From contig NZ_BTGQ01000003.1 of NCBI RefSeq assembly GCF_036985505.1, forward strand, positions 372,001-436,000: a DNA stretch of 64,000 nt. Reading direction: 5' to 3'. Shown here piece after piece: positions 56,608-64,000 of this stretch; within the stretch, counting starts at the first letter, position 1, and each line of letters starts with the position of its first letter. The translations under genes and the position numbers were made by a program. The DNA comes from Croceitalea sp947503285 (GTDB lineage Bacteria > Bacteroidota > Bacteroidia > Flavobacteriales > Flavobacteriaceae). A model generated the notes under the pieces. It was not told the DNA's origin and searched no databases. It saw nothing but the letters and a program-made list of their open reading frames with translations.

Positions 56608-58212
56608 TTATTTTTGATTTACCAAATTCATTAGGTCAACGTCATTGCCCAACAATACCTGATTGCTATCTATACGTCCTTTTAATGGACCATTCTCTAG
56701 CTTCAATACTCCACGAGGACATACCGCGGAACAGATACCACAACCGACACAACTAGAGCGAACAATGTTTTCGCCTTTTTGTGCATAGGCACGGACATCA
56801 ATGCCCATTTCACAGTAGGTAGAGCAATTACCACAAGAAATGCATTGCCCTCCGTTGGTCGTTATCCTAAATTTTGAGAATAAACGTTGTTGAAAACCTA
56901 ATATCGCGGCCATAGGGCAACCAAAACGACACCAAACCCGGTTACCAAAAATAGGATAGAAGCCGGTACCGATCACCCCAGAAAAAACACTTCCTATCAA
57001 AAAGGAATAGGATTTGCGTAGCGTTCCAGATTTAAATAAAAACACATTGCCATCCCCACTCAAAAAGTGTATGCCTATAAGTGCCAAAATAATAACCATG
57101 TAACCAATTGCACCGTACTGCGCATCTTTCTGTAGCTGCTCTCGCTTAAATATCATCACCCAAGCAAAAATCAGGGTAAATACCACTGCAACACTTATTA
57201 AAAAGGTAGTCTTGGTCAACAAATATTTACTGGTATCATTACCTAAATAAGAATAAATTACTGCGGTAGTCATCAAGGTAACAAAAACGACGACACTGTG
57301 TACGACCCATCGTTCAATATTCCAGGCCTTTACGGTTTTGTCGCTCAGTTGCCTGAAAGAATCACCCGCAGTCTCTGCCAAACCACCACAACCACAGACC
57401 CAAGAACAGTACCATCTTTTACCGTATTTGTATGTTAATATAGGGGTTATGACTAAAATCGAAAGTATTCCGAAAATGAGAAGTGCCAAACCAATATTAC
57501 CTGCGCTTAAGAAGTCATTTATCCGGTATTTTTCAAAATTGTAATAATTCAAGGGCCATACCAATTTCAAGTCGTAATAAGGCAATTTACCACCGTTCAA
57601 AACTGAAGTTCCATTCAATCGAGCCATTACCTCAGGAATTATGAAGGCAAAAGCGGTTTGAAAGAACATCACGCTAATGGTACGGATTCGTTCGTAACGA
57701 TTATGACGGTATTTCCATAAAAACTTGATTCCGAAAGCCAGTATCGCAACGGTATAAAGGGTTCCATAGACGAACCATTGACTGGCCGGATTTCCGCTCA
57801 ACGCACGACTCAGGGGGTCAAAAAGACCGATTACCCCTTTATTATCCCCTTTTGCGACCAGGCCCAAATATTCTGGATAGAAATAGAGAATGATGTAGAA
57901 ACTCGTGAGGGAAATGCCTGCCATCCATCCCCAGAAGCCTTTGCTCGATATCGATTTGAACCATACCCCATCATTTTTGATGCCTGGTTCTTTGTTTGCA
58001 TACATATCCCAAGCGAACCAAACTGTACCGGCCGTGATTGCACCCAAAGAAATACTTAACCAAAGGGCTTTATTGGGTAGGTTAACATTGAATGCGGCCA
58101 ATAAAATAACCGTTAGACCAAAGAAACCGATCAGCGTTGCAATTTTTTGGTTTCTGCTCAATTGTTTAGGGGGTTGCCCTGTTAAGGCCATGCTTCTATC
58201 GTAAGTGCTCAT
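56608..58212 (-). CDS. Membrane polyferredoxin (NapH/NosR-like 4Fe-4S protein)
   Basis: Inner-membrane electron-transfer protein of 534 residues with about ten hydrophobic segments. Two membrane-associated Cys motifs, YCSWVCGCGG and WCRFGCPMAA, match the NapH/NosR/RnfD-type pattern. Near the C-terminus are two 4Fe-4S sites: Cys457, 460, 463, 467 (CISCGNCSTYC) and Cys488, 491, 494, 498 (CVGCGICSAVCP). Electron partners are unknown; the FAD/NAD oxidoreductase 95 bases upstream on the same strand is the best candidate donor. It heads an operon with a MORN protein and two glycosyltransferases, an unexpected combination. Confidence 0.9.
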   Translation of the reverse strand: MSTYDRSMALTGQPPKQLSRNQKIATLIGFFGLTVILLAAFNVNLPNKALWLSISLGAITAGTVWFAWDMYANKEPGIKNDGVWFKSISSKGFWGWMAGISLTSFYIILYFYPEYLGLVAKGDNKGVIGLFDPLSRALSGNPASQWFVYGTLYTVAILAFGIKFLWKYRHNRYERIRTISVMFFQTAFAFIIPEVMARLNGTSVLNGGKLPYYDLKLVWPLNYYNFEKYRINDFLSAGNIGLALLIFGILSILVITPILTYKYGKRWYCSWVCGCGGLAETAGDSFRQLSDKTVKAWNIERWVVHSVVVFVTLMTTAVIYSYLGNDTSKYLLTKTTFLISVAVVFTLIFAWVMIFKREQLQKDAQYGAIGYMVIILALIGIHFLSGDGNVFLFKSGTLRKSYSFLIGSVFSGVIGTGFYPIFGNRVWCRFGCPMAAILGFQQRLFSKFRITTNGGQCISCGNCSTYCEMGIDVRAYAQKGENIVRSSCVGCGICSAVCPRGVLKLENGPLKGRIDSNQVLLGNDVDLMNLVNQK

Positions 58213-58307
58213 AATTTGTTGATAGTTTATTTAGTTTTATTGATGGTGAAAGTCAAAGGCTAGGCATGTTTCATTCAAGAAAATGGAACACGGTAAAAAA
58301 GTAACCA

Positions 58308-59657
58308 TCAACTAAATTGAAATATTCTTTTTATACTTTTCTTTTTGGTTTTGACCGACTTGCCAAAGTCAGCATTGAATTTTGACACGATCTGATTTTC
58401 ATAGTTCCTATAAAATTCCGGGTCAAAATTGGCATCGATCAAATGTTCCATAACGTAATCAACATCCCTTTCTGCGGTAAGCCATCGGTCAAAGATTTCG
58501 TGACGCATTCGAATTCCGAACGTATTTATTCCTAAGAACAAATTGGTGTCTTTGTGAAAAGAGATGGTGACACAGACTTTCTCTGTATCATGTCGCCAAT
58601 GAAACTGCTCTTCATAATCTTGCTTGCCACGAGCACCGAATACCCAACCATAGGTTTGGTATTCAACATCTAAGAACTTGGCTGAATTGAACCAGTGCCC
58701 AGGTTTATATTCCAACTTATTTCCACAAATGGTCTGTGCTACGGTTTCCCCCATCATTCTACCGGTATACCAAACGGCTTCAATAGGTCGACGGTTACCA
58801 ATGGCCTCATGCTGCTCGGCACAGTCACCAATGGCATAAACATCTTTTACATTGGTTTCTAAATGACGATTAACCTTGACGCCGCGCCCAAGCTCAATAT
58901 CAGAATCCTTAAGAAAATCGATATTGGGGGTAACCCCTGCTGTTAAACCGACCATATCACAAGCCAGTTCTTCACCTGTCTCCTGAATGATGACCGACTT
59001 GACCTTTCCGTTTTCATCACCAACGATTTCTTTGAGGTTGGTGGCCAAACGTAAATCAATATGATGCTCCTTAATATGTTCATTGATCAATTGTGATTCC
59101 CCATTGGGCAAGACACCGTTCCAGAAACTATCTTCGCGTACTAAAAAGGTCACTGGAATGTCACGGCTTCTCAACATCTCGGCGAGTTCAATACCAATTA
59201 AACCTCCACCAACGATAACAGCTCGTTTGCATACCTCTTTATTTGGTGCATTGACTTCCAACAAATCCAAATCCTGCTTAGAATATAAGCCTTGAACCCC
59301 ATGCAGGTCTTGACCTGGCCAACCGAATTTATTTGGTTTAGAACCCGTGGCAATAATCAATTTATCATATTTGAGGGCCCTCGAGCCATCTAAAAGTAGC
59401 TGTTTATTCTCGGTGTCGACACTGTTTACAAAGGCCCGCACCAGTTCAATCCTGTTTTTTTCCCAAAACCAGTTTTCATAGGGTTGAATATGTTCAAATT
59501 TCATATGCCCCATGTATACATACATCAGGGCTGTTCTTGAGAAAAAATAATCGGTCTCTGCAGAGACGATGATGATTCTTTTGTCAGAAAGTTTTCGGAT
59601 GTGCCTGGCAGCAGATACGCCAGCAATTCCGTTACCTATGATAATAATGTTCTCCAT
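58308..59657 (-). CDS. FAD/NAD(P)-dependent oxidoreductase (NirB-N-terminal/rubredoxin-reductase-like)
   Basis: Pyridine-nucleotide-disulfide-family flavoprotein of 449 residues. The FAD motif IIIGNGIAGVSAARHIR is at the N-terminus, the NAD motif VIVGGGLIGIELAEML lies at about 145-165, and VYAIGDCAEQ is the second FAD contact. The C-terminal domain is divergent. No redox-active CxxxxC pair was seen, so it is not a glutathione- or lipoamide-type reductase. It lies just upstream of the membrane polyferredoxin gene and may pass electrons from NADH to it. It is divergent from the DUF547 gene across 225 bases. Confidence 0.88.
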   Translation of the reverse strand: MENIIIIGNGIAGVSAARHIRKLSDKRIIIVSAETDYFFSRTALMYVYMGHMKFEHIQPYENWFWEKNRIELVRAFVNSVDTENKQLLLDGSRALKYDKLIIATGSKPNKFGWPGQDLHGVQGLYSKQDLDLLEVNAPNKEVCKRAVIVGGGLIGIELAEMLRSRDIPVTFLVREDSFWNGVLPNGESQLINEHIKEHHIDLRLATNLKEIVGDENGKVKSVIIQETGEELACDMVGLTAGVTPNIDFLKDSDIELGRGVKVNRHLETNVKDVYAIGDCAEQHEAIGNRRPIEAVWYTGRMMGETVAQTICGNKLEYKPGHWFNSAKFLDVEYQTYGWVFGARGKQDYEEQFHWRHDTEKVCVTISFHKDTNLFLGINTFGIRMRHEIFDRWLTAERDVDYVMEHLIDANFDPEFYRNYENQIVSKFNADFGKSVKTKKKSIKRIFQFS

Positions 59658-59882
59658 TTGGATCTTTATGTTGGTTACGCTTTGTGTCGTTCTTAAAGAT
59701 ATGAACTTAACCTAGAAAGATAATTTAGAAAGGATTTAAATAGAGTAAAAATATACGGGTATATATTAAAGATACGATAGGCTTTTGAAATCTTAAATAA
59801 TTCATAAAGTGCCTATAAAACTGTAGGGCAATGAAATAACACACGACTCAACCACAGATTTGATCAACTAAATTTTACAAAA

Positions 59883-60605
59883 ATGAAAAATAGAATAACA
59901 CTGACCGCCCTGTTTTTGATAGCCTTATTTCAGATAGGGTATGCACAAAGTACCTCAAAGTTCTTTACTGATGCAGATACTTTTTTCAAAACTTACGTAA
60001 AGAATGGCAAGGTTGACTACCAAGCCATCAAAGCCGATCGTACCGCTTTAGACGAACTCATACAAACGGCCCAAGGGATTTCGGTATCGGTTGATGACCA
60101 AAAAACGTATCAAGCTTTTTGGATCAATACCTACAATTTATCCGTGATCAAGGGAATCGTTGATAATTATCCTATTAAATCCCCTTTGGATAAAGCTGGT
60201 TTTTTCGACAAAACAAAATATGATGTTGGTGGTAAAAGCATCACCCTAAACGATATAGAAAATAAGTTGCTCAGAGCTAAATTTCCGAAAGAAGCACGGT
60301 TTCATTTCGTATTGGTCTGCGCTGGTTTGGGTTGCCCACCGATAATTAATAGCGCATACTTGCCAAATACTTTAGAAGCCCAGTTACAGAAGCAAACAGA
60401 ATTATCATTGAACAATCCGAATTTTATCAGGGTCAAGGGAAATAAAGTACAGCTTTCACAACTTTTCGAGTGGTATAAAGGTGATTTTACCCAAGGTGGA
60501 AAAAGTCAAGTCGATTTCGTAAATCAATATCGAAAGGAAAAAATTGATGATGGCGCCAAAGTAGGGTACTATTCTTACAACTGGAGCTTGAATGAAACCA
60601 AATAA
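59883..60605 (+). CDS. DUF547 family exported protein
   Basis: Exported protein of 240 residues. The signal peptide ends ALFQIGYAQ. The DUF547 core is seen in QAFWINTYNLSVIKGI, NDIENKLLRAKF and the Cys-containing FVLVCAGLGCPPIIN. The family has no settled biochemical role. Cys and His positions near the core hint at metal binding or a papain-like fold; this is not shown here. It is the first gene of a rightward cluster and is divergent from the FAD oxidoreductase. Confidence 0.9.
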   Translation: MKNRITLTALFLIALFQIGYAQSTSKFFTDADTFFKTYVKNGKVDYQAIKADRTALDELIQTAQGISVSVDDQKTYQAFWINTYNLSVIKGIVDNYPIKSPLDKAGFFDKTKYDVGGKSITLNDIENKLLRAKFPKEARFHFVLVCAGLGCPPIINSAYLPNTLEAQLQKQTELSLNNPNFIRVKGNKVQLSQLFEWYKGDFTQGGKSQVDFVNQYRKEKIDDGAKVGYYSYNWSLNETK

Positions 60606-60633
60606 TTAAACAACAATACTTTAAACAATCAAA

Positions 60634-61500
60634 ATGAAAATTTTAAAAAACCATGTTTTAATGGCTGGACTTCTTTTGTCCACACTTACGCTAATTGCCC
60701 AAGATGATATCGATGATGGAGGAAGTGTTATTCAGAACTTAACGCCCTCTAAATTGATAGCCCAAGGCCAATGGGATATTAAATTATTCAATAATTTTTT
60801 CACTCAAAATGAGAGTACTTTTCCATCTGAGGATGGAATTCGACAAAATTTCTTCACTTCTACTTTAGAGGTTTTTACAGGAATTTCACCCAATAGACGG
60901 GTTAATATCGGTGCCATTGTTGAATATCGTGCCAACGGAAGGGATTTTGTTTTGACCGATGGAAGTACCGAACGAAGAACAACGACCGGGCTGACGTCTT
61001 TTGCACCGGCAATTAAATTCGTCCCCTTTAAAAATGTCGGTAACTTTTCAGTCTTAAGTGCTTTTTCGATTCCGCTCATCAGTGATGAGTTTGATGATAA
61101 TGGCGTGTTTTTGGATCAAAATGGATTTACATGGCAGAATAGGTTCTTTTATGATTATACGTTTCCTGGAAAAAAATGGCAGATATTCAGTGAGGTGAAT
61201 TCTGAACTCAATTTTGGTGACGAAGAAGATAGCTTTGCAAATAATAGCCTACGATTGACACCTGGGGTCTTCTTGAGTTATTTTCCAAGTTCCAAGTTTA
61301 CGGTCTTGGTTTTAGGGCAACATACCGAACTGATAGATTTAGGAAATGACTTTAGCCAAAATTTTACAACGTTAGGTGGAGGGGCTAAATACCAATTGAC
61401 CAAAGAATTGAATGTAGAGTTCCTTTATACCAATTTTGTAAGGGGTAGGGATACTGGTCTTGGTGAAAGTTTTAACATAGGTTTGCGCGCTGTTTTTTAG
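60634..61500 (+). CDS. Outer-membrane beta-barrel protein, porin-like
   Basis: Exported protein of 288 residues. A signal peptide (LMAGLLLSTLTLIAQ) is followed by alternating hydrophobic and polar strands separated by short turns, with a C-terminal Phe (GLRAVF), the usual insertion signal for an outer-membrane barrel. The pattern resembles small porins annotated as MetA-pathway phenol-degradation or transporter proteins. No ligand can be deduced. It lies 28 bases after the DUF547 gene and is probably in the same transcript. Confidence 0.78.
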   Translation: MKILKNHVLMAGLLLSTLTLIAQDDIDDGGSVIQNLTPSKLIAQGQWDIKLFNNFFTQNESTFPSEDGIRQNFFTSTLEVFTGISPNRRVNIGAIVEYRANGRDFVLTDGSTERRTTTGLTSFAPAIKFVPFKNVGNFSVLSAFSIPLISDEFDDNGVFLDQNGFTWQNRFFYDYTFPGKKWQIFSEVNSELNFGDEEDSFANNSLRLTPGVFLSYFPSSKFTVLVLGQHTELIDLGNDFSQNFTTLGGGAKYQLTKELNVEFLYTNFVRGRDTGLGESFNIGLRAVF

Positions 61501-61547
61501 ACTTTAGAACACAAAAGAAGTATTTTAGAAGTCTTAATTTTTTATCT

Positions 61548-62549
61548 ATGAAAAGATTAGGGCTTCTCTTTTTATGCCTTCTCCAGTTCTCTTGTAAGAG
61601 TCAGATCGAAGAAAAAATCAATGGAATAAGTTTTGTCGGTTCCCGCGAAAAAGTCACCCAAGAGCAGGTTGACCCCGTCGTCAAGATAAATGCAAATTAT
61701 GCGGCAGTGATGCCTTTTGGCTTTCTTCGAAGCCTTTCTGAACCAAACGTGGTTTTCAATACCGATCGCCAATGGTATGGTGAGACCTTTGAAGGTGCCA
61801 AGCAATATGCACGGATGTTGCAAGGGAATAATATCAAGATTATGGTAAAACCCCAGATATGGGTCTGGCGTGGTGAATTTACAGGTGATATCAGTATGGA
61901 AAATGAAAGTACTTGGAAAACGTTTGAGGCTACCTACACCGATTTTGTTTTAACCTATGCAAGACTTGCCCAAGAAGTGGATGCAGAGCTTTACTGTATC
62001 GGTACCGAGTTAGAGGAGTTTGTAAAGCAGCGGCCAGGTTACTGGAATGGGCTGATCGCAAAAGTTAGAAAGGTATATTCAGGAAAACTGACTTATGCCG
62101 CTAATTGGGACGAGTATACAAGAACACCATTTTGGGAACAATTGGATTACATTGGTGTTGATGCCTACTTTCCATTATCAGATGAAAAAGATCCGAGCCA
62201 AGAGCAAATGAAAAGTGGATGGCAAAAATGGAAAATGAAACTTGCTGAACTGTCCGAAGAAAAAAACAGGTCGGTGATCTTTACCGAATTCGGATATCGG
62301 AGTATGGATTATACCGCGAAGAAACCTTGGCTTGTAGATCGCAACCAAATGGATGTAAACCTACAGGCCCAGGCAAATGCCACCCAAGTTACTTTTGATG
62401 AGTTTTGGAACGAAGATTGGTTTGCTGGCGGTTTTGTTTGGAAATGGTTCATACATCACGAAAGGTCTGGTGGATCAGGTGATAATCGCTTTACACCACA
62501 AAATAAACCTTCAGAAGAGGTAATAAGGGAATTTTATGGTTCTTATTAA
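61548..62549 (+). CDS. GH113-like glycoside hydrolase lipoprotein (TIM barrel)
   Basis: Putative glycosidase of 333 residues, lipid-anchored (lipobox LLQFSC, Cys16). The TIM-barrel features match GH113 (beta-mannanase family): acid/base Glu154 in CIGTELEEF, the AANWDEY and IGVDAYFPL strands, and nucleophile Glu247 in IFTEFGYRS. A C-terminal GGFVWKWF closes the barrel. It is often annotated only as a TIM-barrel-like protein. Substrate is unknown; mannan is the known GH113 target. It is 47 bases after the porin-like gene, with a terminator-like hairpin at its end. Confidence 0.83.
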   Translation: MKRLGLLFLCLLQFSCKSQIEEKINGISFVGSREKVTQEQVDPVVKINANYAAVMPFGFLRSLSEPNVVFNTDRQWYGETFEGAKQYARMLQGNNIKIMVKPQIWVWRGEFTGDISMENESTWKTFEATYTDFVLTYARLAQEVDAELYCIGTELEEFVKQRPGYWNGLIAKVRKVYSGKLTYAANWDEYTRTPFWEQLDYIGVDAYFPLSDEKDPSQEQMKSGWQKWKMKLAELSEEKNRSVIFTEFGYRSMDYTAKKPWLVDRNQMDVNLQAQANATQVTFDEFWNEDWFAGGFVWKWFIHHERSGGSGDNRFTPQNKPSEEVIREFYGSY

Positions 62550-62556
62550 GATAAAT

Positions 62557-62590
62557 GCGCCCCTAAATGTTTAGGCGCTCCATTTTTTTT
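62557..62590 (+). terminator. Terminator-like hairpin overlapping the next start codon
   Basis: GCGC-CC-CTAAA (62557-62567) pairs with TTTAGGCGC (62570-62578), with two bulged C residues, and is followed by eight T residues (62583-62590). The ATG of the barrel gene (62567-62569) is in the loop. It could end the GH113 transcript or act as a translational switch. Confidence 0.55.
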
Positions 62591-63826
62591 ATGTTCTTTA
62601 TCGCCTTGGCGGTAAATGGTCAAAACGTGGTTGTTGACCTGAAAATACAGGGCAATAAAAAGACGAAAACGACATTCTTGAAAAAAATTGCCCGATTAAA
62701 ACCGGGCATGGCCCTAGACTCTTCTTTTATCGAAAAAGATATTAACCGTATCAAACTGCTACCAAGTATAGCCCATGCGTATTATCAGGTTTTCGAAACG
62801 AATCAAGAGGGGGAGTATAATGTGTATTATGGTGTTGAAGAGAATTTCACGATAATTCCCTTTGCGAGTGTTTATACCTCGAATAATGATGAATTCGCAT
62901 TCCGGGTAGGGTTGCAAGAGTTCAATTTTTTGGGTCGGGGAATCACATTGGGGGCTTTTTATCAATATGATATTTTCAATTCTTATGGCGTAAATGTTCG
63001 GGCACCGCATCTGATAACCCCGAAAATAGGCCTGGCCTTTAGTTATCAGGATTTGACGACCCAAGAACCTGTTTTTCTTGATGGTGGAACTGCCGATTAC
63101 CGCTACAATAATGAATCCATTGAATTATTGGCACTATATGAATTTGATTTCAAGCATCGCATTGAATTCGGTTTAAACCTCTTTACCGAAGATTATTCTT
63201 TTATATCGGGAAGCACTGACCCCAACGTTCCGCAAAGTTTGGTTGTGGACAAATATTTATACAAGTTCATCTATGATTTCAATGGAATCGAATATTATTA
63301 TCACTACCTATCAGGCTTCAGAAGCACGTTGAACTTTCAATTAGTACGTAGCCAAGACCAGACTTTACCCGATTTCGCTATAGGATTTAATGACTTCTTA
63401 TATTTTAAACGATTTGGGAAAAGAGGGAATTGGGCGAACCGATTACGCTTGGGTCTAGCCAGTAATATCGATACACCGTTTGCACCATTTGCAGTAGATA
63501 ATAATCTAAATATTCGCGGTGTGGGAAATACGATCGATCGGGGTACCGCAGCGATTGTTTTGAATTCAGAATATAGGCATACCCTAATTGAAAAAGATTG
63601 GTTCGTTTTACAGGGTAACCTTTTTATCGATGGGGGCACATGGCGCAACCCAGGTGGTGATTTTGGTGATTTTGCCGATGATCAAAATTTAAGGATTTAC
63701 CCAGGGGCCGGTCTTCGATTTATCCATAAACGCATTTTTAATGCTATCTTTAGAATAGACTATGGGCACGGGGTCACTAGAGAGGCCACAAGGGGAATCG
63801 TTTTTGGTATTGGCCAGTACTTCTGA
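62567..63826 (+). CDS. BamA/TamA-like outer-membrane protein with a single POTRA domain
   Basis: Exported barrel of 419 residues. Signal peptide with two Arg (FRRSIFFMFFIALAVNGQ); then one POTRA-like domain (about 20-95, VVDLKIQGNKKTKTTFLKK and MALDSSFIEKDINRIK) and a beta-barrel ending FGIGQYF. It is much smaller than BamA, which has five POTRA domains. ATG 62567 is chosen because a later ATG (62591) would remove the basic start of the signal peptide. That start codon lies in a terminator-like hairpin. Role in exporting or inserting another protein is inferred from the fold only. Confidence 0.85.
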   Translation: MFRRSIFFMFFIALAVNGQNVVVDLKIQGNKKTKTTFLKKIARLKPGMALDSSFIEKDINRIKLLPSIAHAYYQVFETNQEGEYNVYYGVEENFTIIPFASVYTSNNDEFAFRVGLQEFNFLGRGITLGAFYQYDIFNSYGVNVRAPHLITPKIGLAFSYQDLTTQEPVFLDGGTADYRYNNESIELLALYEFDFKHRIEFGLNLFTEDYSFISGSTDPNVPQSLVVDKYLYKFIYDFNGIEYYYHYLSGFRSTLNFQLVRSQDQTLPDFAIGFNDFLYFKRFGKRGNWANRLRLGLASNIDTPFAPFAVDNNLNIRGVGNTIDRGTAAIVLNSEYRHTLIEKDWFVLQGNLFIDGGTWRNPGGDFGDFADDQNLRIYPGAGLRFIHKRIFNAIFRIDYGHGVTREATRGIVFGIGQYF

Positions 63827-63863
63827 TTTACCATCGAGATAATTTACATTTTATCGTATTTTT

Positions 63864-63893
63864 TTGCATTTCATCGATTAGGTGCTATATTTG
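63864..63893 (+). promoter_or_regulatory. Bacteroidota-type promoter
   Basis: TTG (63864-63866), a 19-base spacer and TATATTTG (63886-63893) match the -33/-7 consensus exactly in sequence and spacing. The next gene starts 24 bases downstream. Confidence 0.65.
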
Positions 63894-63916
63894 CTGGCAT
63901 ACAAGCGTATTAAGTT

Positions 63917-64000
63917 ATGAAGAATAGCCTTATTTTCATTCTCGGTTTTATTTGTTTTCACTCCGCTATGGCCCAAAAGAAAGGTTTTTATAAGATCAGC
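63917..64000 (+). CDS. Exported protein, 5' end only
   Basis: The first 28 codons of a gene cut by the window edge. They encode a signal peptide (SLIFILGFICFHSAMAQ) followed by KKGFYKIS. A well-formed promoter lies just upstream, so this gene starts its own transcript. Its identity cannot be told from this fragment. Confidence 0.75.
   Translation, partial: MKNSLIFILGFICFHSAMAQKKGFYKIS

Overview
The window looks like a chromosomal segment of a marine-type member of the Flavobacteriaceae (Bacteroidota). Base composition is moderately AT-rich by eye. Support comes from a SusC/SusD pair, a PorP/SprF protein beside a giant adhesin with a type IX secretion (T9SS) type B C-terminus, an N-succinyl-type arginine operon, mevalonate-pathway genes, many lipoproteins, and promoter-like TTG-N19/21-TAnnTTTG motifs. 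No rRNA, tRNA, transposase, integrase, phage gene, CRISPR array or recognisable defence system was found.

Layout. (1) 1-13.6 kb: an alpha-glucan utilisation locus. susC, susD and a partial VCBS-repeat lipoprotein run leftward. A LacI regulator, GH65 maltose phosphorylase and GH13 alpha-amylase lipoprotein run rightward, followed without a break by a glycerophosphodiester phosphodiesterase and a BaiN/HI0933-type flavoprotein. A LacI-type palindrome lies in the divergent intergenic region. (2) 13.6-16.0 kb: glycerol facilitator and glycerol kinase, separated by two adjacent 7-bp tandem-repeat arrays. (3) 16.0-25.0 kb: DUF1697, TspO, mevalonate decarboxylase, a GHMP kinase, a UbiA prenyltransferase and a nitrilase, then a convergent secreted S9 peptidase and an RNA pseudouridine synthase. 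(4) 25.4-33.2 kb: a PorP/SprF-like protein and a 2,297-residue BspA-like adhesin. (5) 33.3-43.0 kb: a leftward arginine operon (GNAT, argG, argC, proC, argD, argF', argB, M20 deacylase, argH). A stray four-helix-bundle gene is inserted near its end, and two related REP-like elements flank argD.

(6) 43.2-47.7 kb: a GT-C type glycosyltransferase, an unrecognised secreted protein and a small lipoprotein. (7) 47.8-53.9 kb: a TPR histidine kinase with a LytTR response regulator, an AraC regulator, a beta-lactamase-family serine hydrolase, and a WYL regulator with a GyrI-like partner. (8) 54.0-59.7 kb: a tightly packed operon of a membrane polyferredoxin, a MORN-type protein and two GT2 glycosyltransferases, preceded by an FAD/NAD oxidoreductase. 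(9) 59.9-64.0 kb: DUF547, an outer-membrane barrel, a GH113-like hydrolase, a one-POTRA BamA-like barrel and the start of another exported protein.

How it works together. The first region is expected to capture malto-oligosaccharides at the surface, trim them with the GH13 enzyme, and phosphorolyse maltose in the cytoplasm. The inner-membrane sugar importer and beta-phosphoglucomutase normally found with this set are not in the window. The phosphodiesterase, facilitator and kinase make a plausible glycerol salvage branch. The most unusual structure is non-coding: heptamer arrays in the glpK-glpF gap and around the four-helix-bundle gene, and modular REP-like elements inside the arg operon. 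No wholly new multi-gene system can be claimed from sequence alone.
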